Shown here one piece after another: positions 6,581 to 15,092 of a stretch of 41,642 nucleotides of DNA. The translations under genes and the position numbers were made by a program. Under the pieces are notes generated by a model. The model was given only the letters and a program-made list of their open reading frames with translations, was not told the origin of the DNA and did not search any database. The number at the start of each line of letters is the position of its first letter. The stretch's first letter is position 1. Source of the stretch: Bacteroidaceae bacterium (GTDB lineage Bacteria > Bacteroidota > Bacteroidia > Bacteroidales > Bacteroidaceae). Location of the stretch: the NCBI GenBank assembly GCA_024398405.1, contig JAKSJE010000009.1:1-41642 (forward strand), written 5' to 3'.

Positions 6581-8356
6581 CATATCTGTATCAAAAGATA
6601 TCTCCTTAAGATGTGGATGGATGTTACTCAGGTCTGGCAACTGGTTGTAATCCCCGAAGAGTTTCCTGAGGTATGCATCGGAGTCCCTTGGAGCGGGGAA
6701 CGAGTGTCCTTCGAACGTGACCTCGGTGAGAGGGAAGATGTCGTTGGCATCACGTCTGTTGTGGTAAGGAATGCCTAAGCCTGATGTAAGGAAGCGTCCG
6801 GGCAAGAATGACAGAAGTCGAAGGACTGGATAAGTGAAGCAGCGATTGACGAAGGACATGAACCTTACCCTTCGCATGTTCGCCTCATCGGACCTCGTGC
6901 GGTTCCTCATGATTTTATACGCATGCCCATGAGCAATCTCGGATATGATATGCACCCAGAGAGGCTGTGACTCTAACGGAAAGATGTCGATGTATATTCC
7001 ATGTTCCTTGAAAACCCTGTCATATTCATTGGTCTCAAGGATATGTGACTTCCTGTCGCGTATCTTCGCATAGAAGAAGAAATAGTCTTTATCCGTACTC
7101 ATGTCCTGCAAGGCAAGCCAGTCTGGCAAGGCATCAGGAAGCAGTCTTATCAGTTTCAAGTAATCAGACCGCGACAACTCGATATCCAGGTCGTCATCCC
7201 AGGGGATGAAGCCGCCATGACGCACTGCACCCAGCAACGTTCCGCTGCTCAGCCAGTATGGTATGTCATGGCTACGGCATATCTTGTCAACCTCTTTCAG
7301 GATGTCCAGCATTCTCATCTGGTGTCTTCGCAATACTGAGCCTTCCGGATTGAACCTCGTGCGGAGGTCTATCCTCTGCATGCCCCAGTCGAGCACCCTG
7401 TCGATGACAGGTGTGGAAATGCCATGTTCAGCGCACAGTTCCTTGATGAACCTGAGTCCGTAAGGGAAATCCTCAGTGAAATACCTGTCGGAGAAGTCAG
7501 CCTTCCAGCCTTTATCGGTCTTGACCATCGGGCACCTGATGTCCTTGAACGCCTCAATCGAAGAGAGTTTATCAGTCAACGACCGCACATCCTGGCATTC
7601 ATAATAGTCAAGCAATGTAGGCAACGATGTCACCTGCAGCCTGTCAAGCAATCCGAAGAACTCCCTATCCATGTCAATCAGCAGCCGGGATGACTCGTCA
7701 TCCCATTCGCGGTAGAACAGTATATGGTGATCGAAGGCTGTGTCCTCCCTATCATGGAACAAAGCATAGAGCCGCCCTGTGTGGAGTATTGGGTTGCTGT
7801 TAGTGAGCGCTACTTCATAAAAACTGCTGACCAATGACGTTGGTGTCCTGAACAACGTCTCAATGACCTTGCGGAATGACTGTGGGCTGTCTATGTTCTC
7901 TGTCGCCATTGTCAACGATGCCTTATATCCCAACAGCCGGGCGGTGTGTCCGTATTCAGCAGTCCGGGCTATGAATGGCACTCGCTGGAACCCGAACAGT
8001 CGGGTATCAGGTCCGAGTATTCTATGTGCCGCAAAGAAGAAGCCTGTGCTCGAGACGACTGAGCCCAGTTTCGCCTGCCCGACAAAAGGCTTTATCGCCA
8101 GCAGCGCACTCTCTATCATGAATCCAGGCAGGCAAATCAGGATGATGTCCTGGTTCGATGCCGCCAGTTCAGGATTGTCTGTGACTTTTGGGAGTACGGC
8201 ATGATATACGGTGCCTTTGTCATCTGTTACCTCGACGGCATCAGACCACCGGTCCGGATGTCCGGTGTAGATGCTTATCTCGTTCTCTTTGTCTGAGCCG
8301 AGAACCCCTGCACACACATGTCCTAACGCTCCACCGCCGCAAATACATATCTTCAT
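6551..8356 (-). CDS. Fusion of opine-dehydrogenase-like NAD(P) enzyme and LicD-family phosphotransferase
   Basis: A 601-residue two-domain protein. Residues 1 to about 335 are a Rossmann-type dehydrogenase: GGGALG at 7-12, then a helical domain with NPILHTGRL (N188, P189, H192), the pattern of the octopine/nopaline dehydrogenase family, which reductively joins an amino group to an alpha-keto acid. Residues about 345-575 are a LicD domain: SGTLLGAVRHGGFIPWDDD at 371-389 with D387, D388, D389 and D391, then KIRDRKSH and IDIFPLE. LicD proteins transfer phosphocholine or related phospho-alcohols from a CDP carrier to glycans. The start lies one base after the stop of the nucleotidyltransferase/PLP fusion, so the two are surely co-expressed. 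The last residues (GSKNSP) come from a repeat arm at 6564-6580. The substrate is unknown; see the findings for a hypothesis. Confidence 0.85.
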   Translation of the reverse strand: MKICICGGGALGHVCAGVLGSDKENEISIYTGHPDRWSDAVEVTDDKGTVYHAVLPKVTDNPELAASNQDIILICLPGFMIESALLAIKPFVGQAKLGSVVSSTGFFFAAHRILGPDTRLFGFQRVPFIARTAEYGHTARLLGYKASLTMATENIDSPQSFRKVIETLFRTPTSLVSSFYEVALTNSNPILHTGRLYALFHDREDTAFDHHILFYREWDDESSRLLIDMDREFFGLLDRLQVTSLPTLLDYYECQDVRSLTDKLSSIEAFKDIRCPMVKTDKGWKADFSDRYFTEDFPYGLRFIKELCAEHGISTPVIDRVLDWGMQRIDLRTRFNPEGSVLRRHQMRMLDILKEVDKICRSHDIPYWLSSGTLLGAVRHGGFIPWDDDLDIELSRSDYLKLIRLLPDALPDWLALQDMSTDKDYFFFYAKIRDRKSHILETNEYDRVFKEHGIYIDIFPLESQPLWVHIISEIAHGHAYKIMRNRTRSDEANMRRVRFMSFVNRCFTYPVLRLLSFLPGRFLTSGLGIPYHNRRDANDIFPLTEVTFEGHSFPAPRDSDAYLRKLFGDYNQLPDLSNIHPHLKEISFDTDMVGSKNSPNK

Positions 8357-8357
8357 G

Positions 8358-10166
8358 TCAGATGGTCCTGAGAATGGTTACTAATCTGGAATTGTCCTTT
8401 CTGTCTCTGACGGCTATCCTCACATACTGCCCGCCTTCGAACCCTTTCTTGCCACTGCAGTCCTTGATGAACACACCGTGCCTGAGCAGTCTGACCGCAA
8501 GTTCGTGCGATGTGAAACGATCCGTCACCTCGCACAAGAAGTAGTTCGCCTGACTTGGGAAGACCTTGATGTAGCCCACGGACGCCAACTCATCATAGAA
8601 AACCGCCCTTTCCTCACGGAACAGGGAGCATGCCAGCAGGTAATCATTCTGGTACTTCTCATATATCTGCAAATAGAACTCTGCGAAGGAGTTGATGTTC
8701 CAGATTGAGACATCTTTCCTCAGGAATGCTATCAGTTCCTTATCACCACTTGCAATCACGCCCAGGCGCAGGCCAGGGACACCATATGACTTGCTGATGG
8801 ATTTTATCACCGTCAGATGTGGGTTCGCGGACAGGATCGCATTGTCAAACAATGAATATTGACCATCAACGTCAACGAAGTCAACAAAAGACTCGTCGAT
8901 GACCACATGTATGTCGCATTCTTTCGCCCAGTTTATCAACCGCAGGACATCGTTAAATGGGATGTAATTGCCGGATGGATTGTCAGGATTGATGAGGAGC
9001 AACGTCCCAATCTGTTTGTCACCGAAGAAGTTCATCAGGTCGTCGGCAGTGTATCTAAATGACTCAGACGAAGGTGTGAAAGTGATGACCTCTGACTGAG
9101 GGAGTCGGTTGGGATATTCCTCGAATGTTGGTAACACCACACCAACAGCACCCGACGAGTGTTCCATATACGATTTTATCAGTTCTGCCGCACCATTGCC
9201 GACAGCAATGTATTCAGGTCTCACCTTGAGGTTCTTGGATGCAATAAGGGAATTGACTCTCATCCCAGACGGATATTCCCTTACAAGCACCTCGAATGAT
9301 GCCTTTATCTCATCCAGCATCTTCTGAGGTGGGAAATACGGATTGACCAAATAGCAGAAATCCAACAGGTGAGGATAACGCCAATAGCCTCCATACCTAT
9401 ATGAAATGGCTTGATAACGCTCGTCGTCTGACTTGGCAAACATACCCTCAGCAATATCCAGGTCCTGAACATCATCTATCTCGTACCATGTCTCTCCCTC
9501 AAGAGGGAGCGCTTTAAGCGGAGAGTCTCTCAGAAGAGTGATGACCTTCAGTACCTGCTCGTAATACTCGTTGTTCCCCAGAGCGGTGCAATACGCCCTA
9601 AGGAATGGCACATAATAGTTCTTCGAGAATTCTTTTGAGAATTTATAGATATTGACAGTCTTATAGTAGTTCTTGATGTCCTCATACCTGAATCCTGACT
9701 TGTCAATGAAATGCGTTATGCGATACTGCTCGTCCAGTGTCACGACAGTACCATCCATCCAGCTCTCGTAACGGTCAACCAAAGCCAGATTCTGCTCTGG
9801 AGACGAGATGAGTTTATGCAGGATTCCCTTGTCGAATATCAAATCAGACTCCAGAAGCACCGTGTCATCCTCTTCCAAATAGTCTTTCGCAAGGAACAAG
9901 GAATAGATGTTGTTCGTGGTGGCATAGACTTGATTGTCAACATAGACAATCGGAATGCCATTGTACGAAGTCCCTACATATTCCTTCACATTTGCCCCTT
10001 TGTAACCAACGACAATCACTATCCGTGACACGCCAACTTCACCGAGAGCGTCTAAAAAGCGGTCAATCAGTCGGATTCCATTCACCTGAAGCATGCACTT
10101 CGTATTGTCATTGGTATATTCACCTAATCTTTTGCCCATTCCCGCGGCAAGAATCACAGCTTGCAT
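8358..10166 (-). CDS. Fusion of nucleotidyltransferase and CobD/HisC-like PLP enzyme
   Basis: A 602-residue bifunctional protein. Residues 1 to about 240 are a sugar-phosphate-type nucleotidyltransferase (LicC-like): LAAGMGKRL at 6-14, K23, an ESD metal site near 106-108 and YEIDDVQDL near 228-236. Residues about 255-602 are a fold-type-I PLP enzyme close to histidinol-phosphate aminotransferase and CobD: NPDNPSG at 393-399, D424, Schiff-base lysine K459 in SISKSYGVPGLRLG, R467, and R583 for a carboxylate. An open frame extends upstream to 10577, but that part overlaps the flippase gene and resembles nothing; the ATG at 10166 begins exactly at the conserved MQAVILAAG strand. The same domain order is known from FrbH (cytidylylation plus PLP decarboxylation). 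Flippase gene 17 bases upstream; LicD fusion one base downstream. Confidence 0.87.
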   Translation of the reverse strand: MQAVILAAGMGKRLGEYTNDNTKCMLQVNGIRLIDRFLDALGEVGVSRIVIVVGYKGANVKEYVGTSYNGIPIVYVDNQVYATTNNIYSLFLAKDYLEEDDTVLLESDLIFDKGILHKLISSPEQNLALVDRYESWMDGTVVTLDEQYRITHFIDKSGFRYEDIKNYYKTVNIYKFSKEFSKNYYVPFLRAYCTALGNNEYYEQVLKVITLLRDSPLKALPLEGETWYEIDDVQDLDIAEGMFAKSDDERYQAISYRYGGYWRYPHLLDFCYLVNPYFPPQKMLDEIKASFEVLVREYPSGMRVNSLIASKNLKVRPEYIAVGNGAAELIKSYMEHSSGAVGVVLPTFEEYPNRLPQSEVITFTPSSESFRYTADDLMNFFGDKQIGTLLLINPDNPSGNYIPFNDVLRLINWAKECDIHVVIDESFVDFVDVDGQYSLFDNAILSANPHLTVIKSISKSYGVPGLRLGVIASGDKELIAFLRKDVSIWNINSFAEFYLQIYEKYQNDYLLACSLFREERAVFYDELASVGYIKVFPSQANYFLCEVTDRFTSHELAVRLLRHGVFIKDCSGKKGFEGGQYVRIAVRDRKDNSRLVTILRTI

Positions 10167-10183
10167 AATATTGTCGTTTTGTC

Positions 10184-11674
10184 TTATTTTGTTCTTTTCA
10201 TTAAATAACCAACACATTCCCTCATGACCTGAGCCTTGAGGAGCCAGAGGACTGAGAAATAGACTGTGGCTGCCATTAGGATTCTGGTAATCAGCTGGAG
10301 CAGCATATTGCTGATTTCTCTCGTACAGAAATATGTCATTGCCATCGTGGCGGCAGCGATGATCAGGAACGGGACGATATCCGTCAGCACCTTGAAAAGA
10401 CTGAGGCTGATTTCCTTCCATACGAACCAGTGCCATACGAACGTCCAAGACACGATGATGACGACATAGATCGTAATCATCAGCCTTATGCCTGAAAGGC
10501 CGAAGAGGGCAAGACCGAAATGCTGGACTGCAAACAAATCGGCAAGTATCAGCAAGACCTGTGCTATCATGTTCCACATGAAGATATTGGATTGCCCTCG
10601 GCTGATGATGAAATAGGTGTATAATGCCGCAACGGGCAGGAAGGCGCCGCCTATGCAGATTATCTGCATCAGTCTGGCACTTTCGAGATACTTGTCTGTT
10701 ACGGTAAGCACAATCAGCTCAGGTGCGATCAGCACGAGACCGAACATCACAGGAAAGGATATGAAACAGATGAACCTGAGCATCTTGCGGAATGCCCTTT
10801 GGTATCTTCTCTGCAAGTCATGTACGTCTCCTGCGGAACGTCCATCATCACGTATCGCCACGAACATGGGCTGAGCCACTCCCTGAACCATGCCGGTGAT
10901 GAACGAACTGCCCATCTGGTTCCATTTGTTGGCCTGGGAATACTGTCCTACATCATGCTTGGGATAATAGCCGCCCATGAGGGTCTCAAACGCATATTTG
11001 TTCAGGTTGCCGACTATGTTGGTGATGAGCATCTTCACGCTGAAGCCGAACATCTCCCTGATTGGTCTCAGACTGAACAGGAATGCCGGTCTCCAACCTG
11101 TGAAACGCCAGCTGAGCACAGATACCATCGACACATAGACTATGTTCTGAGTGGCCAGTCCCCAGTACGCCATGTCGCATACAGCCATTATGATTCCCAC
11201 CGTACCGGACAACAACAGCGAGACCAGGGATATGATTGTCTGGTCCTTGACTCGCAGTGCCTTCATCAGCTGTGTCCGTGGGACGATTGAGAAACTTGCA
11301 AAAAAGAACCCGGTGAAAGCATACCGCGCCAATGGCGTGAGCACCGGCTGATTGTTATAGAGCGCGATCAGAGGAGCACAGAACCACAAGACTACGTAAA
11401 GGAAGGCACTGACCACGACATTGAACCAGAACACGCTGCAGAAGTCAGACCTTGATGCGTCCTTCCTATTTATAAGAGCATTGATGAACCCACTTTCCTG
11501 CAGGTTGGCGGCGATGGATGAGAAGACGGTGAGCATGGCCACAAGACCGAAGTCTCCAGGAGTGAGCCTGCGTGCTATGACAATACCGAACAATATGTTC
11601 AGCAACTGCATCCCACCATTGTTCAAGGCTCCCCACAGAAGTCCATTAGCCATTTTCTCTTTAAGGTTCTCCAT
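10184..11674 (-). CDS. Polysaccharide flippase of the MOP superfamily (WzxC-like)
   Basis: A 496-residue membrane protein with about 12-14 hydrophobic segments. The opening GLLWGALNNGGMQLLNILFG followed by ARRLTPGDFGLVAM is the classic start of the COG2244/WzxC polysaccharide transporter group, which moves lipid-linked oligosaccharides across the inner membrane. No glycosyltransferase or polymerase gene lies beside it, so it is either shared with another locus or serves the modification encoded downstream. Its start codon lies two bases after the stop of the lipoprotein gene, so it belongs to the same transcript as the aldo/keto reductase and lipoprotein upstream and the two fusion genes downstream. 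Confidence 0.92.
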   Translation of the reverse strand: MENLKEKMANGLLWGALNNGGMQLLNILFGIVIARRLTPGDFGLVAMLTVFSSIAANLQESGFINALINRKDASRSDFCSVFWFNVVVSAFLYVVLWFCAPLIALYNNQPVLTPLARYAFTGFFFASFSIVPRTQLMKALRVKDQTIISLVSLLLSGTVGIIMAVCDMAYWGLATQNIVYVSMVSVLSWRFTGWRPAFLFSLRPIREMFGFSVKMLITNIVGNLNKYAFETLMGGYYPKHDVGQYSQANKWNQMGSSFITGMVQGVAQPMFVAIRDDGRSAGDVHDLQRRYQRAFRKMLRFICFISFPVMFGLVLIAPELIVLTVTDKYLESARLMQIICIGGAFLPVAALYTYFIISRGQSNIFMWNMIAQVLLILADLFAVQHFGLALFGLSGIRLMITIYVVIIVSWTFVWHWFVWKEISLSLFKVLTDIVPFLIIAAATMAMTYFCTREISNMLLQLITRILMAATVYFSVLWLLKAQVMRECVGYLMKRTK

Positions 11675-11676
11675 TG

Positions 11677-12204
11677 TCAGTTATACACATTCACGGCCAA
11701 TCCGTTATACACAATACGATACCGATACAACGCCCTGAGATCCGAGGCGACAGAATCGCGCGTGGAAAGAATCCAGCCGTTGTTGTTGAGATCATACATA
11801 GTGCCACAGTGCGAGCATGAGGCCCTGCCAGAACTATCGAATGACAGCCTGTACTTCTGGCGGTCACAATTCGGACAGGCGAGGTCATAGGCGACATATT
11901 CCTGCATGTAGGTATTGCCGACTATCAGACCACCAAGACCGTAGCGGAAATCGACCTGGACCTTGTCAGGTGCATAGTCGGTGTATTTGCCCGAGACATC
12001 GGCAATCCTGATCTTCCCGTTCACCTGCCGTATGGAAGCGAACATGCCGGGACTTCCCATGGTGTTGAAGAGCTCAGGGCTCCGGCTGACTTCATAATAG
12101 AATGCCACGCGGTATTTGGTGGAATATATATTGCTGGCGTTCTCCGTGTCACACGACACCAGCAAGGCGGCAATCGCCAACAGTTCAGAAACTAAGTGCT
12201 TCAT
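11677..12204 (-). CDS. Lipoprotein with a four-cysteine (Rieske-derived?) motif
   Basis: A 175-residue predicted lipoprotein: a short signal peptide ends in LLVSC with the lipidated cysteine C18. The central part carries CPNC (C110, C113) and CSHCG (C130, C133) about 17 residues apart, in a layout like a Rieske protein (CPxH ... CPxCGSxFD), but with cysteines where the Rieske fold has histidines. The motif is followed by MYDLNNNG, comparable to the SxFDLxxG of Rieske-like lipoproteins. It could bind Zn or a different Fe-S centre; no known function can be assigned. The start codon lies inside the 3' end of the aldo/keto reductase gene (20-base overlap), and the flippase gene follows after two bases. 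Confidence 0.75.
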   Translation of the reverse strand: MKHLVSELLAIAALLVSCDTENASNIYSTKYRVAFYYEVSRSPELFNTMGSPGMFASIRQVNGKIRIADVSGKYTDYAPDKVQVDFRYGLGGLIVGNTYMQEYVAYDLACPNCDRQKYRLSFDSSGRASCSHCGTMYDLNNNGWILSTRDSVASDLRALYRYRIVYNGLAVNVYN

Positions 12205-13156
12205 CGGCGACTATGGTATTGATTTCCTGTAATTCCTCTTCGCTGAAACTGAGATTGGCCAGTGCGTTGATATTGCTTTCCAACTGTCTGGCTGATGACG
12301 TGCCAAGTATGACGGACGTCACCCTTTCGTCATTCAGCACCCACGCAAGCGCCATCTGCGCAAGGGTCTGACCGCGTCTTCGGGCTACTTCACCCAACTG
12401 CCGTGCCGCCTCCACCCGTCCTTCAGTCACCTGTGAGACTTTCAGGAAGCCTGACTCCTTCGCCGCCCGGCTTCCGGAAGGTATTCCGCCATCGTACTTC
12501 CCCGTCAGCAAGCCCTGGGCCAAAGGCGAGAAACAGACAATCCCTGAACCCGCATCGGCGGCCAGATGGAAGTTGCTCCGCTGGGCCTTACGGTCGAACA
12601 GGCTGCACCGGTACTGGCTCAGCAGACATGGCACATGGGCTTCCCTCAGCAACTCGTAAGCCTGGAGCTGTTGCTCAGGAGGGAATTTCGAGATACCAAC
12701 ATACAAGGCCTTTCCCTGCCTGACTATGTCGATCAGTGCCTGCATGCTCTCTTCCACAGGGGTCACTCCGTCATATCTGTGACAATAGAACACATCGAAG
12801 TACTCCAGACCAGTACGTCTGAGACTCTGGTCGCAGGACGCTATGATGTTCTTGCGCGAACAACCGTCGCCATAGACACCCTCCCACATCCGGTGCCCCG
12901 CCTTCGAGGAAATGAACACCTCGTCACGATGGCTTTCAAGATAGCCATGGAAGATGCGGCCGAAGTTCGTCTCTGCACTGCCGGGAGGCGGACCGTAGTT
13001 GTTCGCCAGGTCGAAATGGCATATCCCGCTGTCGAATGCCTTGAGAATCATGCGCACTGACTCGTCGAAGCAATCCACATCACCGAAATTATGCCAAAGG
13101 CCCAACGACAGCACCGGCAGTTGTACGCCGCTATGTCCTGAGTATCTATAAATCAT
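12185..13156 (-). CDS. Aldo/keto reductase, YghZ/AKR14-like
   Basis: A 323-residue NADPH-dependent TIM-barrel reductase. The catalytic tetrad is visible: D49, Y54, K85 and H126. The NNYGPPPGSAETNFG segment at 52-66 is diagnostic for the YghZ (L-glyceraldehyde-3-phosphate reductase, potassium-channel beta-subunit-like) branch. In E. coli this enzyme reduces L-glyceraldehyde-3-phosphate and methylglyoxal. The gene overlaps the SRPBCC gene upstream by 11 bases and the lipoprotein gene downstream by 20, so translation is coupled. Whether it only detoxifies aldehydes or serves the downstream cluster cannot be told. Confidence 0.92.
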   Translation of the reverse strand: MIYRYSGHSGVQLPVLSLGLWHNFGDVDCFDESVRMILKAFDSGICHFDLANNYGPPPGSAETNFGRIFHGYLESHRDEVFISSKAGHRMWEGVYGDGCSRKNIIASCDQSLRRTGLEYFDVFYCHRYDGVTPVEESMQALIDIVRQGKALYVGISKFPPEQQLQAYELLREAHVPCLLSQYRCSLFDRKAQRSNFHLAADAGSGIVCFSPLAQGLLTGKYDGGIPSGSRAAKESGFLKVSQVTEGRVEAARQLGEVARRRGQTLAQMALAWVLNDERVTSVILGTSSARQLESNINALANLSFSEEELQEINTIVADEALSF

Positions 13157-13619
13157 AAGGTATCTTTGTCAGAGCCTCAGCGAACCTCTCCGTTCCCTCC
13201 TTCAGAGGCTTTGAAAGCATGGCGCCCATGAACGGATTGACATCAGCATCGACGGTGAGACGTAGTTTGCTCGTCTCATCAGTGACGGGAAGTATCTGAA
13301 TCCACATCTTCAGTCCGACGGGTGATTTCGTCGTAGCGAACTTGACACATTTCATCGGTTCTCTCTCGATGACCTCGAAGCCGATCTCACCTACCGGATC
13401 GACCGACACGGAGATGGAGTCAGCATCGATACGCAGGGTACGGAGATACTTCTCCACAGAATCCATCTTGTCGGAGGGAATCTGTGACGCCAACTGCTGA
13501 CGAACCGCAGGGTCTTGCAGTCTTTCCTTCAATGCCTGCAGGTTGTTAAGGTCGGACAACTTGCCATAGACCTTGTCCTGAGAATAGGGAATCTCTCTAA
13601 CAGAACTTTCGAATTTCAT
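13146..13619 (-). CDS. SRPBCC-family small protein
   Basis: A 157-residue soluble protein with the START/Bet v 1-like layout: an N-terminal strand (KFESSVREIPYSQDKVYGKLSDL), a helical insert at about 30-60, alternating strands, and a C-terminal amphipathic helix (LKEGTERFAEAL). Proteins of this type bind hydrophobic ligands in a cavity; a polyketide-cyclase-like label is common but says nothing about function here. It lies 15 bases after trkH and overlaps the aldo/keto reductase gene by 11 bases. Confidence 0.8.
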   Translation of the reverse strand: MKFESSVREIPYSQDKVYGKLSDLNNLQALKERLQDPAVRQQLASQIPSDKMDSVEKYLRTLRIDADSISVSVDPVGEIGFEVIEREPMKCVKFATTKSPVGLKMWIQILPVTDETSKLRLTVDADVNPFMGAMLSKPLKEGTERFAEALTKIPYDL

Positions 13620-13634
13620 ATTTCTATCACACGA

Positions 13635-15092
13635 TTAATTGATTCTCCAGAAGTTTTTTGTGAATATCACGAATATCGGGAATATCTCCAGACGTCCTAT
13701 CAGCATGAGGAAAGAGCAGACTATCTTTCCGGCAGAAGATAGTGAGGAGTATGTGTTCAGAGGTCCGAAGTCTTCCATCGCCGGACCTACATTGCTTATC
13801 GAGGACAACGCTATGCTCCCTGCATTCACATGATCCAGCCCGCAAAGGATGAGAAGGTACGACCCTGCCAGCCATGAGCAGACGAAGATGGAGACGAAGG
13901 CCAGGAGGGTTTTCTGCACAGGTGAGCCTATCACATTGCCGTTGAGTTTGACAGGAAGTATAGCCCGTGGGTGGATGATACGCTTGAACTCGCTTTTCAT
14001 CACATACCACAGGATGGTCAGGCGGATACACTTCACCCCGCCGCTTGTCGAACCAGAGCAAGCTCCCGCGAACATGACAATCAGGACAAACGGCATCAGG
14101 GCCTGAGGCCATGCCGTGTAGTCGCAGTTAGCGAATCCCGTGGTGGTCTGGATGGACACGACCGTGAATACGGACTCGCGGAACGAGAGTTCCATGTCAG
14201 CGAAACCATTCGAAATCATAAGACTGACCGTACATACGGCAGTGATGCCCAAGACTATGAACAGGTATGTGCGCAACTCGATGTCCCTGAAGAACTTCCT
14301 GAACCGTCCTTTCAGGAACGCATAGAACAGAAGCGTGTAGTTCATCCCCGATACGAACATGAAGATTGTGACAACATATTCTATAGCAGGCGAGTTGTAC
14401 TGCTCGTGGAACATAGCGGTATGAGGTGCGAAGCCCCCTGTGGCTGTCGTCGTCATGGATATGTTCACCGCGTTGAATGCATCCATGCCGCAAAGCATCA
14501 GACAGGCGATGCATGCGAACGTAAGCCCGAGATAGACGGTCCCTATCCATTTCACGGCGATGCTTATGCGTGGATGCACCTTGTCGTGGAAAGGTCCCGT
14601 GGCCTCGGCGGCAAACAGTTTCACCTCTCCCACACCGAAGGCGGGAAGTATGGCGATAGTGAAGAAGATGATACCGATACCCCCGATCCACTGTGTCATG
14701 CTTCTCCAGAGCAAAATGCCGTGAGGCAGCGGGTCAATCTCATCAATCACCGTCGCGCCGGTGGAGGTGAACCCTGACATCGTCTCGAAAAAGGCGCTCG
14801 CCACATCCGGAAGGCTTCCCGAGAACAGGAACGGCAACATCCCCACCAGAGAGAACAACACCCAGACCAGCGACACCACGAGATAGCCGTCACGACGACC
14901 CATGTTCTTCTCCCGGCTGCGTCCGAAGTAACACAACAGTATGCCTGACGCCAGCGATATCAGTATGGTCCACAGGAACGGCATGATGCTCTCTCCATAC
15001 CCGATGGCGACACCGAGGCTCGACAGCAGCATGCCTGTCTCAATGAACAGCAATATGCCTGACAACTTCAGTATCTGTCTCCAGTGGTTCAT
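13635..15092 (-). CDS. trkH: Potassium uptake channel subunit TrkH
   Basis: A 485-residue membrane protein of the TrkH/KtrB family, the K+-translocating subunit. All four pore loops can be seen: SGFTSTGATV near 106-115, TTTATGGFAP near 214-223, TTTGFANCD, and SGSTSGGVKC towards the C-terminus, each with the filter glycine. The length fits the family. The start overlaps the stop of trkA by four bases (ATGA), so channel and regulatory subunit are made together. Confidence 0.95.
   Translation of the reverse strand: MNHWRQILKLSGILLFIETGMLLSSLGVAIGYGESIMPFLWTILISLASGILLCYFGRSREKNMGRRDGYLVVSLVWVLFSLVGMLPFLFSGSLPDVASAFFETMSGFTSTGATVIDEIDPLPHGILLWRSMTQWIGGIGIIFFTIAILPAFGVGEVKLFAAEATGPFHDKVHPRISIAVKWIGTVYLGLTFACIACLMLCGMDAFNAVNISMTTTATGGFAPHTAMFHEQYNSPAIEYVVTIFMFVSGMNYTLLFYAFLKGRFRKFFRDIELRTYLFIVLGITAVCTVSLMISNGFADMELSFRESVFTVVSIQTTTGFANCDYTAWPQALMPFVLIVMFAGACSGSTSGGVKCIRLTILWYVMKSEFKRIIHPRAILPVKLNGNVIGSPVQKTLLAFVSIFVCSWLAGSYLLILCGLDHVNAGSIALSSISNVGPAMEDFGPLNTYSSLSSAGKIVCSFLMLIGRLEIFPIFVIFTKNFWRIN

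Noticed and set aside
10167..10577. N-terminal extension of the nucleotidyltransferase/PLP fusion
   Set aside because: The frame is open but overlaps the flippase gene in another frame, encodes no recognisable sequence, and the conserved domain starts exactly at the ATG at 10166.
6551..11674. Phosphonate biosynthesis cluster
   Set aside because: The FrbH/PntC parallel invites it, but no PEP mutase or phosphonopyruvate decarboxylase is encoded in the window, so a phosphonate product is not supported here.
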